Origin: Mercenaria mercenaria | Taxonomy: Eukaryota; Mollusca; Bivalvia; Venerida; Veneridae | NCBI RefSeq assembly: GCF_021730395.1 | Contig: NC_069373.1 | Span: 45,474,501 to 45,538,500, forward strand | Length of the DNA: 64,000 nucleotides | Direction of reading: 5' to 3' | In this document: in pieces, positions 9,076 through 20,283 of the stretch | Position numbering within the stretch: position 1 is the stretch's first letter | Layout: the number at the start of each line of letters is the position of its first letter | Notes under the pieces: generated by a model | Seen by the model: the letters and a program-made list of their open reading frames with translations, nothing else | What the model was told of the DNA's origin: nothing | Database searches by the model: none | Position numbers and translations under genes: made by a program

Positions 9076-12000
9076 TTATTTAAATGCTTCGGTATTAATA
9101 CCATCATTTAAAATATATCTTTTATCATCATAACATGATAGTGATGTTTTATTTATAACAAAACTAGAAATGTTATGATTTTTTGATTTTATAACTTTAA
9201 ATTTATGCATACTTTGTGACGAGTTAAACAAAGTATCTTTATAATTTTTATGTGTTATTGTCTTTTTGACAACGCTTTTTTTAATTCCTTTACATTTTTT
9301 AGTATTTGCTTCATTTTCTAGCAAATAAGAATACATTTTGCTCCGTAATCCAACAAACTCAACTATTGGAATGCCGGCAGTTTCATCTTTAAATTTTCCA
9401 ATTACTTTTTTATTTTCATTTTAATAAAATTTTGAATTATTTTGATAATCGCTATTATCGAATAATTCTTTATCTTTATAAAAGTCTTTATACGCATCTT
9501 TAGTTTTAATTTCATAACAAAGAGAATCAGTGTCGGTGAATAACAACTTCGCTGAATCTCCATATTTTTGTTTTATATAATTATAGTGGAAATCATACAT
9601 TAGATTTTTAGATAAATCTAAAATGCACATTCCCACATAACTAGGCCTGTTTAATAACAGACTTTCTTTAATTCTATTAATACCAAATAAATTATCATTG
9701 AATTTTGTTGCACTGATAACCGATGGTTTGGCAACATGTTTCAATAAAATTTTTTCATCATGGGTTAATTTAATGTTAACCCTTTTTCTCAAAATCTCCA
9801 TAGTCTTACCGAATACAGAGTTGTTCATTAATTTAAAGAAATCCTTTTCAAAGGAATTCCTTGACTCAGATCTTTTCTGAGTATTAAAATTAATATATTC
9901 TTTTAACCAAGGACTTTCATCAAAGGTTAAAACTCTATGAATTTTGGTTACTTTTAAACCCAACTGAATATATAATTCTGGGTTTCTATAATGAACCACA
10001 TAATTCTTCTTTTTCTTCAAAGTTGGAACCAACTTCTTTACATTGCTTTTTCCTATTTCAAATTTTTCTTTAATATTTTTACTGTAATCAGACAACCATT
10101 CATCTGGTATAATAATTTTTTCTGGAGCTAATGGATAGTCATTATGTAAAGAATGTAATTCTTCTGGATAGTCAAGATCACACTCAACTATAAAATTGGT
10201 TTTACCCTTTGCTATTAATTTCTTAAATTGTTTTTCGGTGGTCCATTTAAAATTACCAGATGGTAAAGACTGGCTCATGGCCCAACCGTAAAGGTTATTG
10301 GCGTCGAGGTACATAATGTATTTACTTTTTTCTTTTGGATCATAATCTTTCAAATATTTATTGTTTGCTTTACTGTATCTGTTTAAAATATAACTTATTC
10401 CTCCTCTAAGGCCTTTTTCTATAAATAACTGCATGTCAATGTCAGTTATTAAATCTAATTTTATTTTAGTCATTTTTAACATAGCATCCCAGGCTAACCC
10501 AGGACTGCTAAAGTAATGACAGGGGTCTAACTTATAATAACCCATACAAATTTTTCTAAAATTTTCAAAGACGTCTGTCAAAAGTAAGACATCAGTTTTT
10601 AGATATAAATCATGGTATTCTCCCATTGTTTTAATTTTAAATTTTTTCCAAATATTTTTGGCATGTTTATATTCTTCATCAGAAATATTATTTTCATTTA
10701 ATGAAGAATAAAATGCCTTTTTGGAAGGTAATTTTGTTTCTTTAAATTTTTTAAATGAATCCATATAGTCATACGGATACACTCCTTTGACTTTTAATAA
10801 TTCTATATTTTTATCAAATTCCTGATTTAAATACTTAAATTCAGAAATATTTTTTACTAAATTATCAAGTGACAGAGACATAAATTGAAATGAATCAATA
10901 AATATCATTAAAATGAGAGTCATAACCTCTCAAATTATGAAATACAACAGGTATTTTATAACTTAATTTAAAATTAATATTGCACTCTGAGTGAGCGCTT
11001 CCTCTAAATTTACCAGTTATATGGCAATGGTCCCGGACTTTTATTGAATCTTCTGTATATTCTTTTTCACATATATAACAGGAAGTTTGTTTTTTAAATT
11101 CTTTTTCGTCTTTTATAGACATTCTTAATTCTTTGTTAAAATTATTTTTTGATAATTTTTTACAATGCTCTTCTTCCTCGAGCATTTTTTCTATAAATTT
11201 ATAAACAGCATCAGGTCCTCTATAGACCTGAGTTGGCTTGGTATATTTGTCGTCATAGCAACAGACGACTTTGTAACCATAACCACAGTCAACATGCTTT
11301 TGGTATTCTTCTGCAAAGGAAGAATTCGGATTTGGTTGACTGCTGGACACCTTTTCAGTTAATGCTTCAAAATCAGCGTATATCACAAAGGGTGCCGCCA
11401 ATTGTTTTTTATAATTTTCAAATTGTACTTTGCTACCAACAGGAGGCATCTTAATAGCCTGTGTCCCATTGATAGAAAGACAATTTTCTTTATGTTTATT
11501 CAGTATTTCTTCTTTTGTGAAATGCTGAAGACAAGACTTACAGAAATATAATTTATGCCCATTTTTTGATTTAGTATTCATTAGTCTGTTAAAGTCCTTT
11601 ATCCAGACATAATGATTAACTGGTAACTTACAATCATCATTTGGGCTTTCAGAAAGAAACAATAAATCACAGTGGTCTTCAAAACCACTCTTTGATATGT
11701 ATAATGGGTAGACACCAGAAGGTTCTTCATACCCAAATACATTAAATGAAATACCATTTAAATTTTCTATTTTAGGTATTTGATTTAATGTAACAGGAAA
11801 CTTTATTCCTGTATAATCGATATTATTAATATATTTTTTATATTTAGTGATCCTTTGAGGATCCTTTTTAGCAGGAAATTTACATGCCAAATGGCACCAC
11901 CTGAAACATTCATTATCATTATTTTTTATATTTATTAATCCTTTTTTCGAATGTTTAAGCAATTTAGGTAATTCTAGATAACTAGAAGCGGCTAAAGGCT

Positions 12001-12383
12001 CATATCTATATCTGTTTATATAATGAGCGTCGACTGACTCTATTCTCCAGCCGCTTCCTTCAGATATCCAATTACCGATTCTGTTTATTATTTCGTCAAA
12101 GCCTGTACGCAAAGTTTTTTTTTATTTCGTTTTTGTTAATAACTTCTAAAGCCTTTGATTGGAAATAGGCTGATTTATATATTGTATCAGCCTTATCCAT
12201 TTTTGAAAAGGTTATTTTTAAAACAACGTTTATTTTTATACCTTTTAAAGTCTTAAGTTCAGATTTAAGAATACTAAATGAATCATTTATAGTTAAATAT
12301 AATTGATTCTTTGGATCTTGTTTATATTCAATTTTCATTTCAAATTTCTTATAATATCCTTTTGTAGATCTCTCGATTTCCAT
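9076..12383 (-). pseudogene. Polinton protein-primed DNA polymerase B, broken
   Basis: The gene covers about 1,100 codons, normal for Polinton pPolB. Order seen: an N-terminal helical region, a C2H2-like motif (CKSCLQHFTKEEILNKH), the 3'-5' exonuclease ExoI motif IYADFEAL, a treble-clef/HNH-like CYICEKEY...DHCHITGKFRG, ExoII FHNLRGYDSH, ExoIII YLKTDVLLL, polymerase motif A YLDANNLYGWAM, motif B KLMNNSVFGKT, motif C TDTDSL and the family's C-terminal VGLRSKMYS. It would copy the element from a terminal protein. The 5' start is preceded by TAATATATAG. Broken, about four breaks. Confidence 0.95.
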
Positions 12384-12542
12384 CTATATATTATATTTAG
12401 AAAATAAATCTTTGGACAAAACGCACCCTCGGTAAAAACTTATATATATTTCAATTTATATTTTTCTCCATCGTTTTTTGATCTTCCAAATTTTGCCCTA
12501 CCTCTACCTTCACAACAATTTGATATCGTTCTAGTATGAATA

Positions 12543-12932
12543 TTAAGATTTTGGCTGTTTGATAAATAGTTTTAAATATTTTTCCTCATTTGTATTACAA
12601 TTTATTGCACTAACTTTTCTAGGATTGTTTCGATAATTATTTGGTATGGGACAATCACATAACTTTTTAGTATTTTCTTCTTCAGTTAATAGACAACCAC
12701 ATTTCCATTCAAATAATTTATTTTTTTCTGATAGATAAGGATCAATAACATTTTGTAATTTATCAATGACATGATTCTTATATTCATCGTTAACTATTTG
12801 ATTAAGTTTTGATTTAATAACATTTCTTCTTTTAAGAACTTTTTTATATGAATTTTTATCTGGATTCATTATTTCTCCTAAAGTGCTAGATAATTTTGAC
12901 ATAATCATTCTATCTATCTTTCTATTAACCAT
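12543..12932 (-). CDS. Cysteine-containing Polinton protein of unknown function, 129 aa
   Basis: An open frame with a helical, basic N-terminal half and a cluster of cysteines in the C-terminal half (WKCGC, KLCDC, INC) that could bind zinc. The start is preceded by TTATATAA on the coding strand. It lies between the polymerase and the membrane-protein gene in the same direction. Some coding-like sequence also remains in the gap after it (12400..12540), so the visible frame may not be the full ancestral protein. Family not recognised. Confidence 0.55.
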   Translation of the reverse strand: MVNRKIDRMIMSKLSSTLGEIMNPDKNSYKKVLKRRNVIKSKLNQIVNDEYKNHVIDKLQNVIDPYLSEKNKLFEWKCGCLLTEEENTKKLCDCPIPNNYRNNPRKVSAINCNTNEEKYLKLFIKQPKS

Positions 12933-12991
12933 TTATATAAGTATTATATAAACAAAATCTTTACACAAATAAGACGCACATTGAAAACATA

Positions 12992-13519
12992 TTATTCCTC
13001 TTTGCCTTTATATCCGTTAAGTTTAAATTCTTTCATATATCTTTCAGAGGGCATTAAATAATTTTTTTCTTTCTGCATTTCTAACAGTATTGAAAAAATA
13101 TCTTGAATAACTTTTTTCTCTTCTTCTTTTCTAGGATCTTTAGGGTTATGAACAGCTAAAGCCGCAATCCGTGCTTTTGTTATTAGTTGTTTTATTTTGT
13201 GATGATGTGTTTTTAAAATAAATTTCTTGTCGTCAAGTTTTAGTCTATTAGTAAATATGGTAATTACTGGTGGAACAACACCAACAACTGCTACAAATAT
13301 AGGAATAGCTGGAACAAGTGCTAATGCAGCCGAACAACCAAAGATACCTGCTGTAATCTGTAATCCTGTACTTACTCTCCCACAAAATTTATAACTTTTT
13401 CTGTAAGCAGCAGCTAGTTTAGTTAAGTGAATAATTAATTGATCTATTGTTTCTATTCCAGCGGCAGCGCGGGGGCTACCGAGTCCCTCATTATTAGAAA
13501 TTAGATATTTATGACTCAT
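12992..13519 (-). CDS. Two-pass membrane Polinton protein, 175 aa
   Basis: An uninterrupted frame. Residues ~50-90 form a long hydrophobic hairpin (TAGIFGCSAALALVPAIPIF, then VAVVGVVPPVITIF), flanked by an N-terminal helix and a charged helical C-terminal half with histidines and lysines. The layout recalls SLATT-type or other two-helix membrane proteins, without a firm match. It follows the integrase gene. The start is preceded by TTATATAA on the coding strand. Function unknown; envelope or membrane remodelling is a guess. Confidence 0.65.
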   Translation of the reverse strand: MSHKYLISNNEGLGSPRAAAGIETIDQLIIHLTKLAAAYRKSYKFCGRVSTGLQITAGIFGCSAALALVPAIPIFVAVVGVVPPVITIFTNRLKLDDKKFILKTHHHKIKQLITKARIAALAVHNPKDPRKEEEKKVIQDIFSILLEMQKEKNYLMPSERYMKEFKLNGYKGKEE

Positions 13520-13541
13520 TTATATAATATATTTTTTCAAT

Positions 13542-14637
13542 TTAAATTTCTTCCAATTCACTAAACGGAACCCAACTATTAAATTTTTCATTGTAACCTT
13601 TCCATTTTACTAAAGCTTGTTTTTTCTTATAGTCTCGTCTAATAACTTTTTCTATTCTAAAAACCTCTTGTGTAGTAGGTAAAAGTTCTTGTTCATAAAA
13701 TGAACCTTGAATTATTTCATCATTTAAATCTTTAATAGTGTATGTTCTGGGATTTGTATTATTAATTCCATAAATTATAAATATTTCCTCTGTCCAGTTT
13801 GGTGTATATCTTTTTTTCAAAATGTCTTTTAAGTTTGCTTAAACGAACACGATCACCAATTTTAAATTTTGGTTTACTCTTTGGTATCTTTAAACGACCA
13901 TATAAATTAAAGTAAACAGTACCTTTATTTAAGTTTTTACTGGCTTCGGTTGGTGTCATTTTTATACTAGAGTGTTTTGTTTTGTTATATTTATCCACCA
14001 TATCCTGCAAATTATTTAAATAAGTATAAGTATTATTTGCTGTAAAATATTTCCACATTATTCTTTTTAAACTTCTATTAAATCTTTCGATTACTACAGC
14101 CTTACCTTCATTAAATGTATGGTACATATTAATCTTATTTTTATTCAAAAATGATTCAAACTTTTTATTATAAAATTCTTTTCCTTCATCTACCCATAAA
14201 TTTGTTGGTGTTCTACCTTCTGAAACTATTTTATTAAATGCTTCAGTAACAGATTCTCCAGTTTTTTTCTTTAATGGAATAACCCAAGCATATTTACTGA
14301 ATATATCAATAACGGTTAACAAGTATTTTACTCCTTTATTGTATTTTGAAAAAGCTTGCATGTCAACTAAATCAGCTGACCAAGTATCATAAATATCATT
14401 AACAATCACTCTTCGTTTCCTAAATTTTCTTTTAATTGGTTTGTGTAATTCTTCTGCTAATTCATCACTCCAATTTATTTCGGGGGCAGAGTATACCCCC
14501 CTTTTCCCGTTTTTTGACTTTCGTTTTTTTCCAAGCCCAAGTTTGTATTTTGTTTTAATTATAGGTTTCACAACTAAATGTTTTGCAATCTTTTCTCCAA
14601 ATGTTTTTGATTTAGTGTTATTTAAATTGGAAAGCAT
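13542..14637 (-). pseudogene. Polinton integrase with C-terminal chromodomain, broken
   Basis: A retroviral-type (rve) DDE integrase. The catalytic acids are visible in WSADLVDM, WVDEGKEFYN and VVIERFNRSLKR, with the expected spacing between the second and third. After the core comes an SH3-like DNA-binding segment (FKIGDRVRLSK) and then a chromodomain (RIEKVIRRD, LVKWKGYNEKFNSWVP), which in related elements reads histone marks to guide insertion. Its upstream edge meets the phospholipase-like gene; the exact boundary between them cannot be fixed from the sequence. About one break. Confidence 0.93.
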
Positions 14638-14991
14638 TTGTTTGTCACATGTACCTTTTTTTACACGGCTGTCATAGCAAAAGTCGTGGGTCTAACATAC
14701 TGCATCCAGTTCGTCGACAGGAGGTCCATTATCTAAAGGATTTCCTGGCCCACAATAGTTATATCCTGGAAGTGTTAACCCTTTTTTAGGTAATAAAGGT
14801 AACACTGCTTTATGGATGTCTAAATTACCTGCTGTCATAGTAGTTTTAACAAACTTTGATTTCATTCTTCCACAAGACGCACAAGTAGCTTTTATCATTT
14901 TTCTCCCGTTTTTTGTTATAATATAATGGGGGTTTATATTATCAGTAAATCTTCTTTCTTTCAAACAATATATTTTATTTTGTAAACTCAT
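14638..14991 (-). pseudogene. Zinc-ribbon plus phospholipase A2-like Polinton protein, broken
   Basis: First gene inside the right end. The N-terminal ~50 residues (YCLKERRFT...ITKNGRKMIKATCASCG) resemble a DUF5679-type zinc ribbon. Then a linker and the motif YNYCGPGNPLDNGPPVDELD, which matches the calcium-binding loop of the secreted phospholipase A2 fold used by parvovirus VP1 for endosomal escape. In parvoviruses this activity lets particles leave endosomes; a similar entry role here is inference. The start is preceded by TATATAG on the coding strand. Broken, about one or two breaks. Confidence 0.75.
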
Positions 14992-15018
14992 CTATATTAT
15001 ATGTATTTTAATTTAAAC

Positions 15019-15411
15019 CAAGACAAATCAAGTGCGCTCTGTGGATATTATTGTTTATTTTTCATAAAAATGTTACAAGACAAAGTACCGTTGTACGATT
15101 TATTGTATAAAATACTAAAAGTTAACAATCAAAGAGCAAACGAACAAACAATTATTAATTATTTTGTTTAAAAAAAAATATACTTGTTGATTTTAAATTA
15201 AAAAGTTGTTTTAAAAAAAATATAATTTTAAATTAAAAAGTTGTTTTAAAAAAATATACGTTTTAATAGTAGTATAGTAATAGCCAAATCTGTTATACTT
15301 TTTAAATTTAATTAAAAAAAAAATAATTTATGAAAATTGTTGATTTTTATAAATTATTTTTTTTAATTAAATTTAAAAAAGTGCGCCATAATTGGCTATT
15401 ACTATACTACT
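15019..15411 (-). repeat. Polinton right terminal inverted repeat
   Basis: About 393 bp, the reverse complement of 282..673. It carries a second, orphan copy of the protease C-terminus and the same nested palindrome at its outer end. Confidence 0.96.
15020..15171 (+). pseudogene. Orphan copy of the protease C-terminus inside the right terminal repeat
   Basis: The plus strand of the right terminal repeat encodes the last ~50 residues of the protease, including the catalytic-cysteine motif LCGYYC and the natural end. It has no first half and is a by-product of the terminal repeat having spread into the gene. Confidence 0.85.
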
Positions 15412-15417
15412 AAGGTG
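15412..15417. repeat. Target site duplication, right copy
   Basis: AAGGTG, identical to the left copy, directly after the right terminal repeat. Confidence 0.95.
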
Positions 15418-16959
15418 AATGTGCAGTATTGAAAGTAGCGCTTTTCTAACCATGTTATTATGCTTAACATCTATATAGACAGCTGTTCATAAACTTTAAA
15501 GCCTCATGGAACTTCTGAAAACTATTTTGACGTGTTTTCTTTTTTATTATTATCTTGTTAACTCAGGCTATGAGGACCTCCGTTGCTGAATGGTTTGGCC
15601 GCATTCTAGCTTTTGCCATTTTCTTTAACCACATAACGAAAAACTCATTTCATATGTCGAATGCTCAGACGTAACAAAGAAATAATCTGTAACATGCACA
15701 TTGTGCTGAATATTTGTATCCTTCCGTATCAATTGTATAATAAAAATATTTTCAGCAATGTTTATACTCTTATTAATAATACATTACTTAAATGTTATTC
15801 AGTTACAATCTCTTGATCGTAACTAAGCTGTTAACTATCAGGTCTTGGAAATAATTTTATATCGAACTTTCTTCTTAAAGAGACAAAACTCAGACAAGCT
15901 TCCCTGAGAGTTTGTGGATTGCAACATCGTACAAACGCGAACCAGCTAAATTTATACTTTTGTTCGGAGTTTAAAGTGATATCGGACCAGACATAATTCA
16001 AAGAACTATCGGCTTTTCGCAAGTCATTCGATACATTCCTCACAGAAAAGTTTACATTATAAGCAGTGTTTAGAACTCAAGAGTTGTAAGGTACTAATAC
16101 AAAGTCACTCGGTCACGGATGTCCCTATAAAAGCCATATAATCTTTAAATATTGATCTAGTATATCGAGAATCACAGAAGAGTCCTGTCCTGTCTTAGGC
16201 GTAAGTAAGGCGTTGAATCGCGATGCGACATACGAGAAAGAAGTGTGTCTCCAACCTTATTCGGAGAACATTCATTTCACATAATTATAGAATTACTGGG
16301 TGAATTATTTTTTTATGAAGACAGATACATTAAATACCTTTCGTCGTATACTCAAACTTAATCCCATGTCATTAGTATTTCGGTATCTGTCAAAATGATG
16401 TATATAAGATGTATACGATGTCGTCAGTAAGGTGCATTAGTTGCTACAAATTTCAGTCACGTATTTCAGATTCATTTTAATAAAGACTTTTTCGAGTATA
16501 TGCAGCTATCACAAGGTACGGATGTATGTAAAGTTTGGATGCAGCCATACTTATTTGTCATATACAATTATCATTTTCATATCTTCATTTGATAATTTTA
16601 CAGTGAAGGAGATATTGTAGGTAGGTATATATACTTATTCCCAAAACAAAGCTACTAAAGATATTTTACATGTATATTGTTTTATACTCTGGAAACACAT
16701 ATATATTAACCATGCAACTCGTAAGCATATGCTTTGATAATGTGTCTGTAATAGAATTTAAATATTTCTTACAAACCCGAGGCCTATAAATAGGCAGTTA
16801 TGAAAACACAGGTGCATCAACAAGTGTATTACATTGCACGAACAGTTTAAAATAAAAAGTAAAATAGTATATATATCTTAATATTTATACATCATTAGTT
16901 TAAATTAAGAAGGAAATTGCATAGTAAACATCATTCAAGTTTTAAGTTTACGAGCCTGG
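15418..16959. other. No gene recognised
   Basis: Host sequence right of the Polinton. A 70-codon minus-strand frame at 15831..16043 has no family resemblance that I can see. No RNA gene or repeat noticed. Confidence 0.4.
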
Positions 16960-17160
16960 GCTGCGTTTCATGGAGAGTCCTAAGTCTTAAAACAGTCTTA
17001 AGACCAAAACTGTGACAATTTTGCGTTTCAAAGAAAGTCATAAAAACAGTCCCAAATTTTTAGTCCTAAGTTTATGACCAAAATCGATCCTAAGTCTAGG
17101 ACTGCTATCGAGCAGTCTTACGATAGTCCTAGGATAGTCTTAAGACAAAAACACTCCGAA
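16960..17160 (+). repeat. Repeat end with sub-terminal tcctaag/cttaagac motifs (left partner)
   Basis: Starts with a block containing gcgtttcatggagagtcct, followed by many short copies of tccta(a/g)g and cttaagac in both orientations. The same terminal block occurs inverted at about 31262..31285. It looks like the end of a class II DNA transposon or of a MITE built from it. Confidence 0.55.
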
Positions 17161-17859
17161 ATCAAAGATGGCCGCCTTCATGGTATTTGTCCGAGAAAAA
17201 ATCTTGATTATATTTCTCTAAAAATCTAAACTTGCGCCCTGCGATTTTTCTCGGGTTTCTCGAGACAATGGCTGGACTGTCTAGAAGTATTTCTCAAAGA
17301 AGCAAAATCGCGATTGTTCGACAGTACAGTATAAACCACCGCCGTAATCAATGCTAAAATACGCCACCGCCGTAGTCGGTGCTAAGTTTTGTGTATAACA
17401 CGGCCCGTATAATCATTAAACATGTGTGGTGCCAAAGTTTTGGCAGAGCCGGTAGTTGTTTTAATTTCAAGGGCAGTAATCCAAATAAAACTAAAATGGC
17501 CGACTGTTGCTAAGGACATTGATTACGATATTTAAACAAATTCAGCAATTTACTTGCAACAAGAACAACAGTTTCAAACGTTTTAAATGTTTGTAAGATG
17601 TTTCTTTATTGCCTGAATACTACAAACCTTTGAAGATTACACTGACCAACTATAGTAGACGTTTTAATATTCATGTGGTTCGTACCAAAAACACTCGTAC
17701 CGAAATGTCAATAAAAAGAAACAATAAGAAAAAAGATGTATTGTGACTTGTTTGTTATTATGTCACAAGTTATACTTATGCTAATACCATTTATTATGCA
17801 ACAAAATTATGATTTTTCTATTTCACAACTTACTGTAACAGGGTGAGAAAATGCGGAGT
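17161..17859. other. No gene recognised
   Basis: Follows the repeat end. An ATG with a short frame (MAAFMVFVREK) at 17168 stops early. No family match seen. Confidence 0.35.
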
Positions 17860-17935
17860 CAATTTCGTCTCGAACCTTGGAATCCTTGCTTTCAGGGTGA
17901 GAGCTCTACCAACTGCACTAATGACTGACTACACA
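17860..17935 (-). repeat. tRNA-derived SINE head, degenerate
   Basis: On the minus strand it shows an A-box-like segment (tgcagttggtagagctct) and a weak B-box (ggttcgagac-like). It lacks proper tRNA stems. Related sequence recurs at 18185..18262 in the same direction. Confidence 0.4.
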
Positions 17936-18184
17936 AATTCTTCTACAATGCACTTTACTGGTAAGCACTTCCTGTTAGGATTTTAAAAAAGGTTGATGGT
18001 AGCCCCCATATAAGAATAAATGGAGAATATTAAATGAAAGTGCATACAAGTAAAGTGCAAGTCCGATACCATGATACACTTCCCCCTATATAAATTTCGC
18101 CCTGAATTTCTAATGTGACAGACAACAAGGTAATTATGATCTAGGACAACATAAGTTACGGTCCCACATTATGCGTAAAATGTG

Positions 18185-18262
18185 CATTTAGTCTGGGGAT
18201 CAAACTCCGGGATCTATTACTTACAGGGCGAGTACTCTACCGACTGAGCTAACTGTTAACTA
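18185..18262 (-). repeat. tRNA-derived SINE head
   Basis: Reverse complement contains TTAGCTCAGTCGGTAGAG (A box) and GGAGTTTGATCCC (B-box-like), the internal RNA polymerase III promoter of a tRNA-derived SINE. Acceptor-stem pairing is absent, so it is not a functional tRNA gene. Confidence 0.6.
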
Positions 18263-18309
18263 CACAAAATCTCCCTTTTGTTGTTATCAAGTCCTGTACT
18301 TGACATTAT

Positions 18310-18370
18310 ATTGCCTCAACCGCTTCAAGTGCGGAAGGTTGTGGGTATGATCCCTGGTCACGTACCAAAT
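18310..18370 (+). repeat. Head of a bivalve tRNA-derived SINE
   Basis: Contains gaaggttgtgggtatgatcc, a B-box region matching the head of the full SINE at 50112..50432 (gggttcgatccctggtc there). The body of the same SINE resumes at about 18976, so this copy is split. Confidence 0.55.
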
Positions 18371-18975
18371 ACAGTTATGTTTCTTGATGTACAGCGTCCG
18401 CTTATGATGGTGAAAAACTGTTGCAAGTTTTAAAGCAATAGCTTTCAAAATTGATAGTTATGAGAAAAGTTACTTAAACATAATACTCAACCAAGAGAAT
18501 CATTTTCTAAGTCCAAAAGGGGCAATAATTATTGCAAAAAGCAGGATGGAGTATGTTACTTGCTGTACAGGGTCAGCTTATGATGATGAACAAGTGTTGC
18601 AAGTTTCAAAGCAATAGCTTTGATAGTTTAAGAGAAAAGTTGACCTAAACATAAAACTTAACCAAGAAATCTGATATTTTCTAAGTCCAAAAGGGGCCAT
18701 AAATCTTCCAAAAGCAGGATGGAGTTATGTTTCTTGCTGTACAGGGTCAGCTTATGATGGTGAACAATGTTGCAAGTTTTAAAGCAATAGCTTCGATAGT
18801 TTAGGAGAAAAGCTGACCTAAACATAAAACTTAACCAAGAAAACTGATTTTCCAAGTCCAAAAGGGCAATAATTCTTGCAAAAGCAGGATGGAGTTATGC
18901 TTCTTGATGTACTGAGTCAGCTTATGATGGTGAACAAGTGATGACAATAACTCATCATTTTTTTTTAAAACATCA
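18371..18975 (+). repeat. Tandem repeat, ~172-bp unit, about 3.5 copies
   Basis: Units begin near 18372, 18548, 18721 and 18891 with the shared block tgtacagggtcagcttatga, followed by caagttttaaagcaatagct and a gggcaataattcttgc segment. Copies are about 85-90% alike by eye. The array lies between the head and the body of a SINE. Confidence 0.85.
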
Positions 18976-19185
18976 GATGAGCTAAAAATAGTACTAGGAC
19001 TGGTTAGCCCGGTGTCAGAATAATGTGATTGGTTGGGTATCATGTCACCTGTCTATGGTTTGATATTCAAATGAGGCAGAACTATAAAGTTCAGCATTGC
19101 ATCACTGCTGCAAGTAGACTGTCATTTATATGACTGAGAAATTGTCGAAAAAGGCACTACATTTACACCCAAACACAGACACACA
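18976..19185 (+). repeat. Body and tail of a bivalve SINE
   Basis: Contains agtactaggactggttagcc, ggtgtcagaataatgtg, the gaggcag...actataaagtt core and an atatgactgagaaattgtcg tail, all shared with the SINE at 50112..50432. Same orientation as the head at 18310. Confidence 0.8.
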
Positions 19186-20283
19186 AACTTGATATTCACA
19201 AAACACTGAATTGTATGGAAGGCCATAGTGTGTGGAAGACAGGTATGTCTTGTGTGCTAATTGCCAAATTACTCATTGCAAAATTCTAAATGCAAAATGT
19301 TATATGCCATAGTTTAAAGTGCTAAATGTCAAATAATAAATTGTCTTATGAATTTATCTTATGCATCTTTATGCCAACATTGTTTAACCTAACTTTGGCT
19401 AATGAATGTAACTTTTAATTATTTGAAAACACAATGTTCTGCTGGTCTGAATAACAGCAATAGCATGTTCTATCAGTCATATGAACATGGGAATATGGGA
19501 ATGACTTCTTATATATCAAAAGGTGACAAAGTTGTGTAATAATGGCAAATGACTATTTAAGGGATGCATTCATTCTGTTTTGCAACAAACTTTTAACATT
19601 TATCACTTTATAATTAACATTTTACTAACCATTTTGACATTAGATATTTCACTTTTAGCAGTTGGTCATTAGCATGATGTAACTGCATAATAAAGTAAAA
19701 GGTGGCTAGGTGGCAGAAATCATATTATACAACATAAAATTTAATCTGGTTTTAAAAGAAAAATATGGATACAAAGACAATGAAAATGTTATAGTTTTTA
19801 TAATTTATTCAAGATAACAAAGTTTATAAATGTTAAACAACAGTGTTGTTTTGTGCAGTTATAATTATGGCATTTCATAATTTGATCTGAAACATTGGTT
19901 CAACAACTATTATAACACTTCATATTTTTGGAAAAATATCAGACACTTATAAATGCTATTGATTAAATTGTAATTACCAGACCCCAATTTCACAAAAACT
20001 TAGTAATTACTTAGTTAAGTCTGTTATTCTAAAATTTTTGCTATTGCTGATGTTATTGTTATTTAATGTTGGATTTTTTCACAATGTATTTTAGCTAAAT
20101 TATACTATGGTTAGTAGTGTTTGTATGCAATATACTTATTTCATCAAGAAAATATGATATTTCGAACTTCAGTATTTGCTAAAGTATATTTCTTGTTTCT
20201 ATACTTTCTTTTCTGTAAAATTCAGAATTGTTGTTTTAATATACTAAGTATGAAATAGTCATATACTGTTCTGATATATATCA
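19186..20283. other. No gene recognised
   Basis: AT-rich, no supported frame, no repeat boundary seen. Confidence 0.4.

Larger units (their letters stand above)
282..15411. mobile_element. Polinton/Maverick DNA transposon, near full length, broken
   Basis: A 15,130-bp element bounded by long terminal inverted repeats and flanked on both sides by the 6-bp direct repeat AAGGTG (276..281 and 15412..15417), the target duplication size typical of Polintons. Its ends read AG...CT, also typical. Inside are an adenovirus-type protease, capsid genes, a packaging ATPase, a family B polymerase of the protein-primed kind and a retroviral-type integrase with chromodomain, which together define the family. 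Most genes run on the minus strand; the ATPase, fibre-like gene and one small gene run on the plus strand. The element is a fossil with roughly 15 breaks spread over most of its long genes, while several short genes look whole. The two ends differ at only a few positions, mostly homopolymer lengths, so insertion was probably recent. Confidence 0.97.

Noticed and set aside
282-15411. An integrated free-living virus (adintovirus or virophage) rather than a transposon
   Set aside because: The 6-bp target duplication, integrase and inverted ends fit Polinton; the gene set overlaps with adintoviruses, so the names partly describe the same group. Nothing here requires a separate class.
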